Source of the DNA: Aplectana chamaeleonis
Lineage: Eukaryota > Nematoda > Chromadorea > Rhabditida > Cosmocercidae
DNA length: 64,000 nucleotides
Assembly: GCA_029168955.1 (NCBI GenBank)
Contig: JAPDOI010000360.1
Location: forward strand, 124,001-188,000
Direction: 5' to 3'
This document shows, piece by piece, positions 62,371 to 64,000 of the stretch. Position 1 is the first letter of the stretch. Every line of letters starts with the position of its first letter. The notes beneath the pieces are model-generated. The model was not told the DNA's origin. It did no database searches and saw nothing but the letters and a program-made list of their open reading frames with translations. The translations under genes were made by a program, and so were the position numbers.

Positions 62371-64000
62371 AATTTCCGGATCAGTGAGTGCATCTGAATG
62401 GTTTCTCCACACCTTCCCCGCTGCACACTTTTTCGACAGTGTTGTTATCAGGTCGACTGCACCAATATCTGTTGCTCGAAAAAAACAATGGAGGGAGTTG
62501 AAGTCAAACGATTCCTACTCGTGAATCTGCAGAAAAAGTTTGTCAATTCAATGCCAGTTTGTCTTCAGTTTGTCTTCGAGTCAAAGACCAGGCGCCGCCC
62601 GCTCGCCGTCGACCAAGACACGCTGCCATCCAATCGCGAAATCGCCGCGACCTGACGCTACTAACTGCTAACTTCTCGCAGCCATTTTTCAACACTTCCA
62701 TTTCATCTCCAACTGGTCGCCCTTCTATGACTCTATCGCTGGCTAAACGTGCGGTGGCGGCCAAACCGTTGCGCGGAGAGCTTTTTTTATCAGCGCGCGA
62801 CCTCTTCAAACGTGATACTTTTATGCAAGATTCACATTTTCGTTGCATCGAGTTTTTGAAAAAAAAACTTTTGATATTTACTGATTATAAATCAAACGCA
62901 GTTTCACTTTGAAGAAAATGTCAATTTAAAATGGCACACTCTAGAAAAGTAGTTCCTTGCGAGCATTTTGAACGGTTCAGCTCGGCTAAAAACTGGTGAG
63001 TTATTCTGGAAAAGAAGGATGAGTCGTCATTCTCATGGAATGGTGGTTGTGTAAAACCGGCGAAAAATTCGAGAGGTGTTCGATACTTCTAAAATGAGTT
63101 ATTTAGCGTGTTCTTACCGATTTGCAGAATTTTGCCTTTTTTAAATCTGGAAGGTGTAAGTCGAAAATTTTGAAAAAATCGCCTTCTCACTCTGAAATGC
63201 GTTTCCATGAACTCAAACCCTTACTCGTTTTTTTCCCATAGAAAAGCCAATTGTTCTGGTTTTGGACGAAGACTTGTATTTTTCAAATGCTGAGCCGCGA
63301 AGGTTTGCCAAAAATTAAGCGAAATGGGGAATAAATACCTTTTCTTCACGAAAAGCACAATGCTCACAGAATTCAAGGCCGACAGTTCTCAAAAACAGCT
63401 TTCCAATGAAACTAATAATTTGTACCTTCCGAAAAATGTTCACGACAATAATACAGTAACAAGAAAAAAATTTCAAGAGATTCGATAGTCGCTGTTTCTT
63501 GGAAGTAAAGAAAGCACCATTCACAGGGAGATCAATAAATTATGAATACTCTGATATTTGAATTCCGTTTTACCCTGGACATTCCTTCAAACAGTGTGAA
63601 TTTCAGCGACTTAAGAATATTTTGAGGAGAACTTTATTCTTGGAATATGTGGATATAACATTTTGTACAAAGAAAGTCATAATTTTTCGAAACAAGAGAA
63701 ACAGAACATCAAGCCTAATTCATATCTCTACAGTCATGAAACCGAGTGAAAACCAATTCTTGTTCAAGGTATAGAGGAATTTTGTGTCAAGAAATGTTTT
63801 TGGAGACTCACATTCACTGCTGACCGTGGCCTGTAATGAACGGCCCTCGCAAACTCGTGCCAGATACGAGGCCGCCTAAGGCAGCGTCCATACGTGGCGA
63901 AAGCGGGCGATCCCGTTGTTGGGCGCCTCTCGACGCTCCTCGACGCCGGAGCAGCCCATGCCCGCTAATTGACACATGCAAACACTCCCTACCTCGTGTT
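62371..64000. other. unassigned
   Basis: Two overlapping frames of about 100-117 codons lie on opposite strands at 62543-62912. Their Arg/Ala-rich composition follows the local GC content and has no motif. CTAAGGCAGCGTCCATACG near 63876 resembles a mutated AGGCA-family tip whose partner would lie outside the window. Confidence 0.45.

Noticed and set aside
63870..63900. Left end of another AGGCA-type TTAA element
   Set aside because: The flank is CCTAAGG instead of TTAAAGG and the other end would lie outside the window.
1..64000. CRISPR arrays, bacterial operons or phage modules
   Set aside because: The repeats found are transposon-derived, spacers are not regular, and all recognisable proteins are eukaryotic transposon proteins.

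Overview
The window looks like a repeat-dense intergenic stretch of a nematode chromosome, probably a clade V parasite of the hookworm/strongylid type. This is inferred from the RTE-clade LINE, the Cer1-like Ty3/Gypsy element and the Tc1-type transposase, together with very many small TTAA- and TA-flanked elements. I found no convincing host protein-coding gene with introns, no rRNA and no intact tRNA. Two unrecognised coding-like frames near 25.6-26.7 kb are the only protein-like sequence not tied to a known transposon family.

Layout. 0-8.5 kb: a tandem repeat, a large palindromic repeat, then a head-to-tail chain of three elements that share TTAA target sites. 8.5-9.6 kb: a hAT element with an exact 8-bp target duplication. 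10.7-16.4 kb: two hAT elements back to back, with three copies of the same 8-bp target between and around them. 18-22.6 kb: a foldback mariner-type MITE, and an 8-bp-duplication element filled with TCGGATA-type repeats and a CA-rich microsatellite. 25.5-26.7 kb: the two unrecognised frames. 26.8-38 kb: many TTAA elements, including one three-level nest and several GC-rich motif clusters. 37.5-42.9 kb: a long inverted repeat enclosing an almost complete RTE LINE. 43.1-44.9 kb: another hAT with a nested TA element. 46.5-48.4 kb: a MITE and a degraded Tc1-like transposase. 50.1-51.1 kb: a 5'-truncated jockey-type LINE on the minus strand. 51.1-61.3 kb: a decayed minus-strand Ty3/Gypsy element with gag, protease, RT, RNase H and integrase remnants, an extra 3' frame, and two later insertions. 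61.3-64 kb: a tandem duplication, a MITE fragment and unassigned sequence.

The interpretable story is transposon stratigraphy. Exact target duplications and reading frames that rejoin across insertions give the target rules of the families (8-bp Ac-type sites, TTAA, TA) and the order of several insertions. The RTE LINE is the youngest-looking autonomous element, with one frameshift and one stop. The Gypsy element is old, with several stops, frameshifts, an altered polymerase motif and two MITE insertions. The small elements have no transposase of their own here and must depend on enzymes encoded elsewhere.
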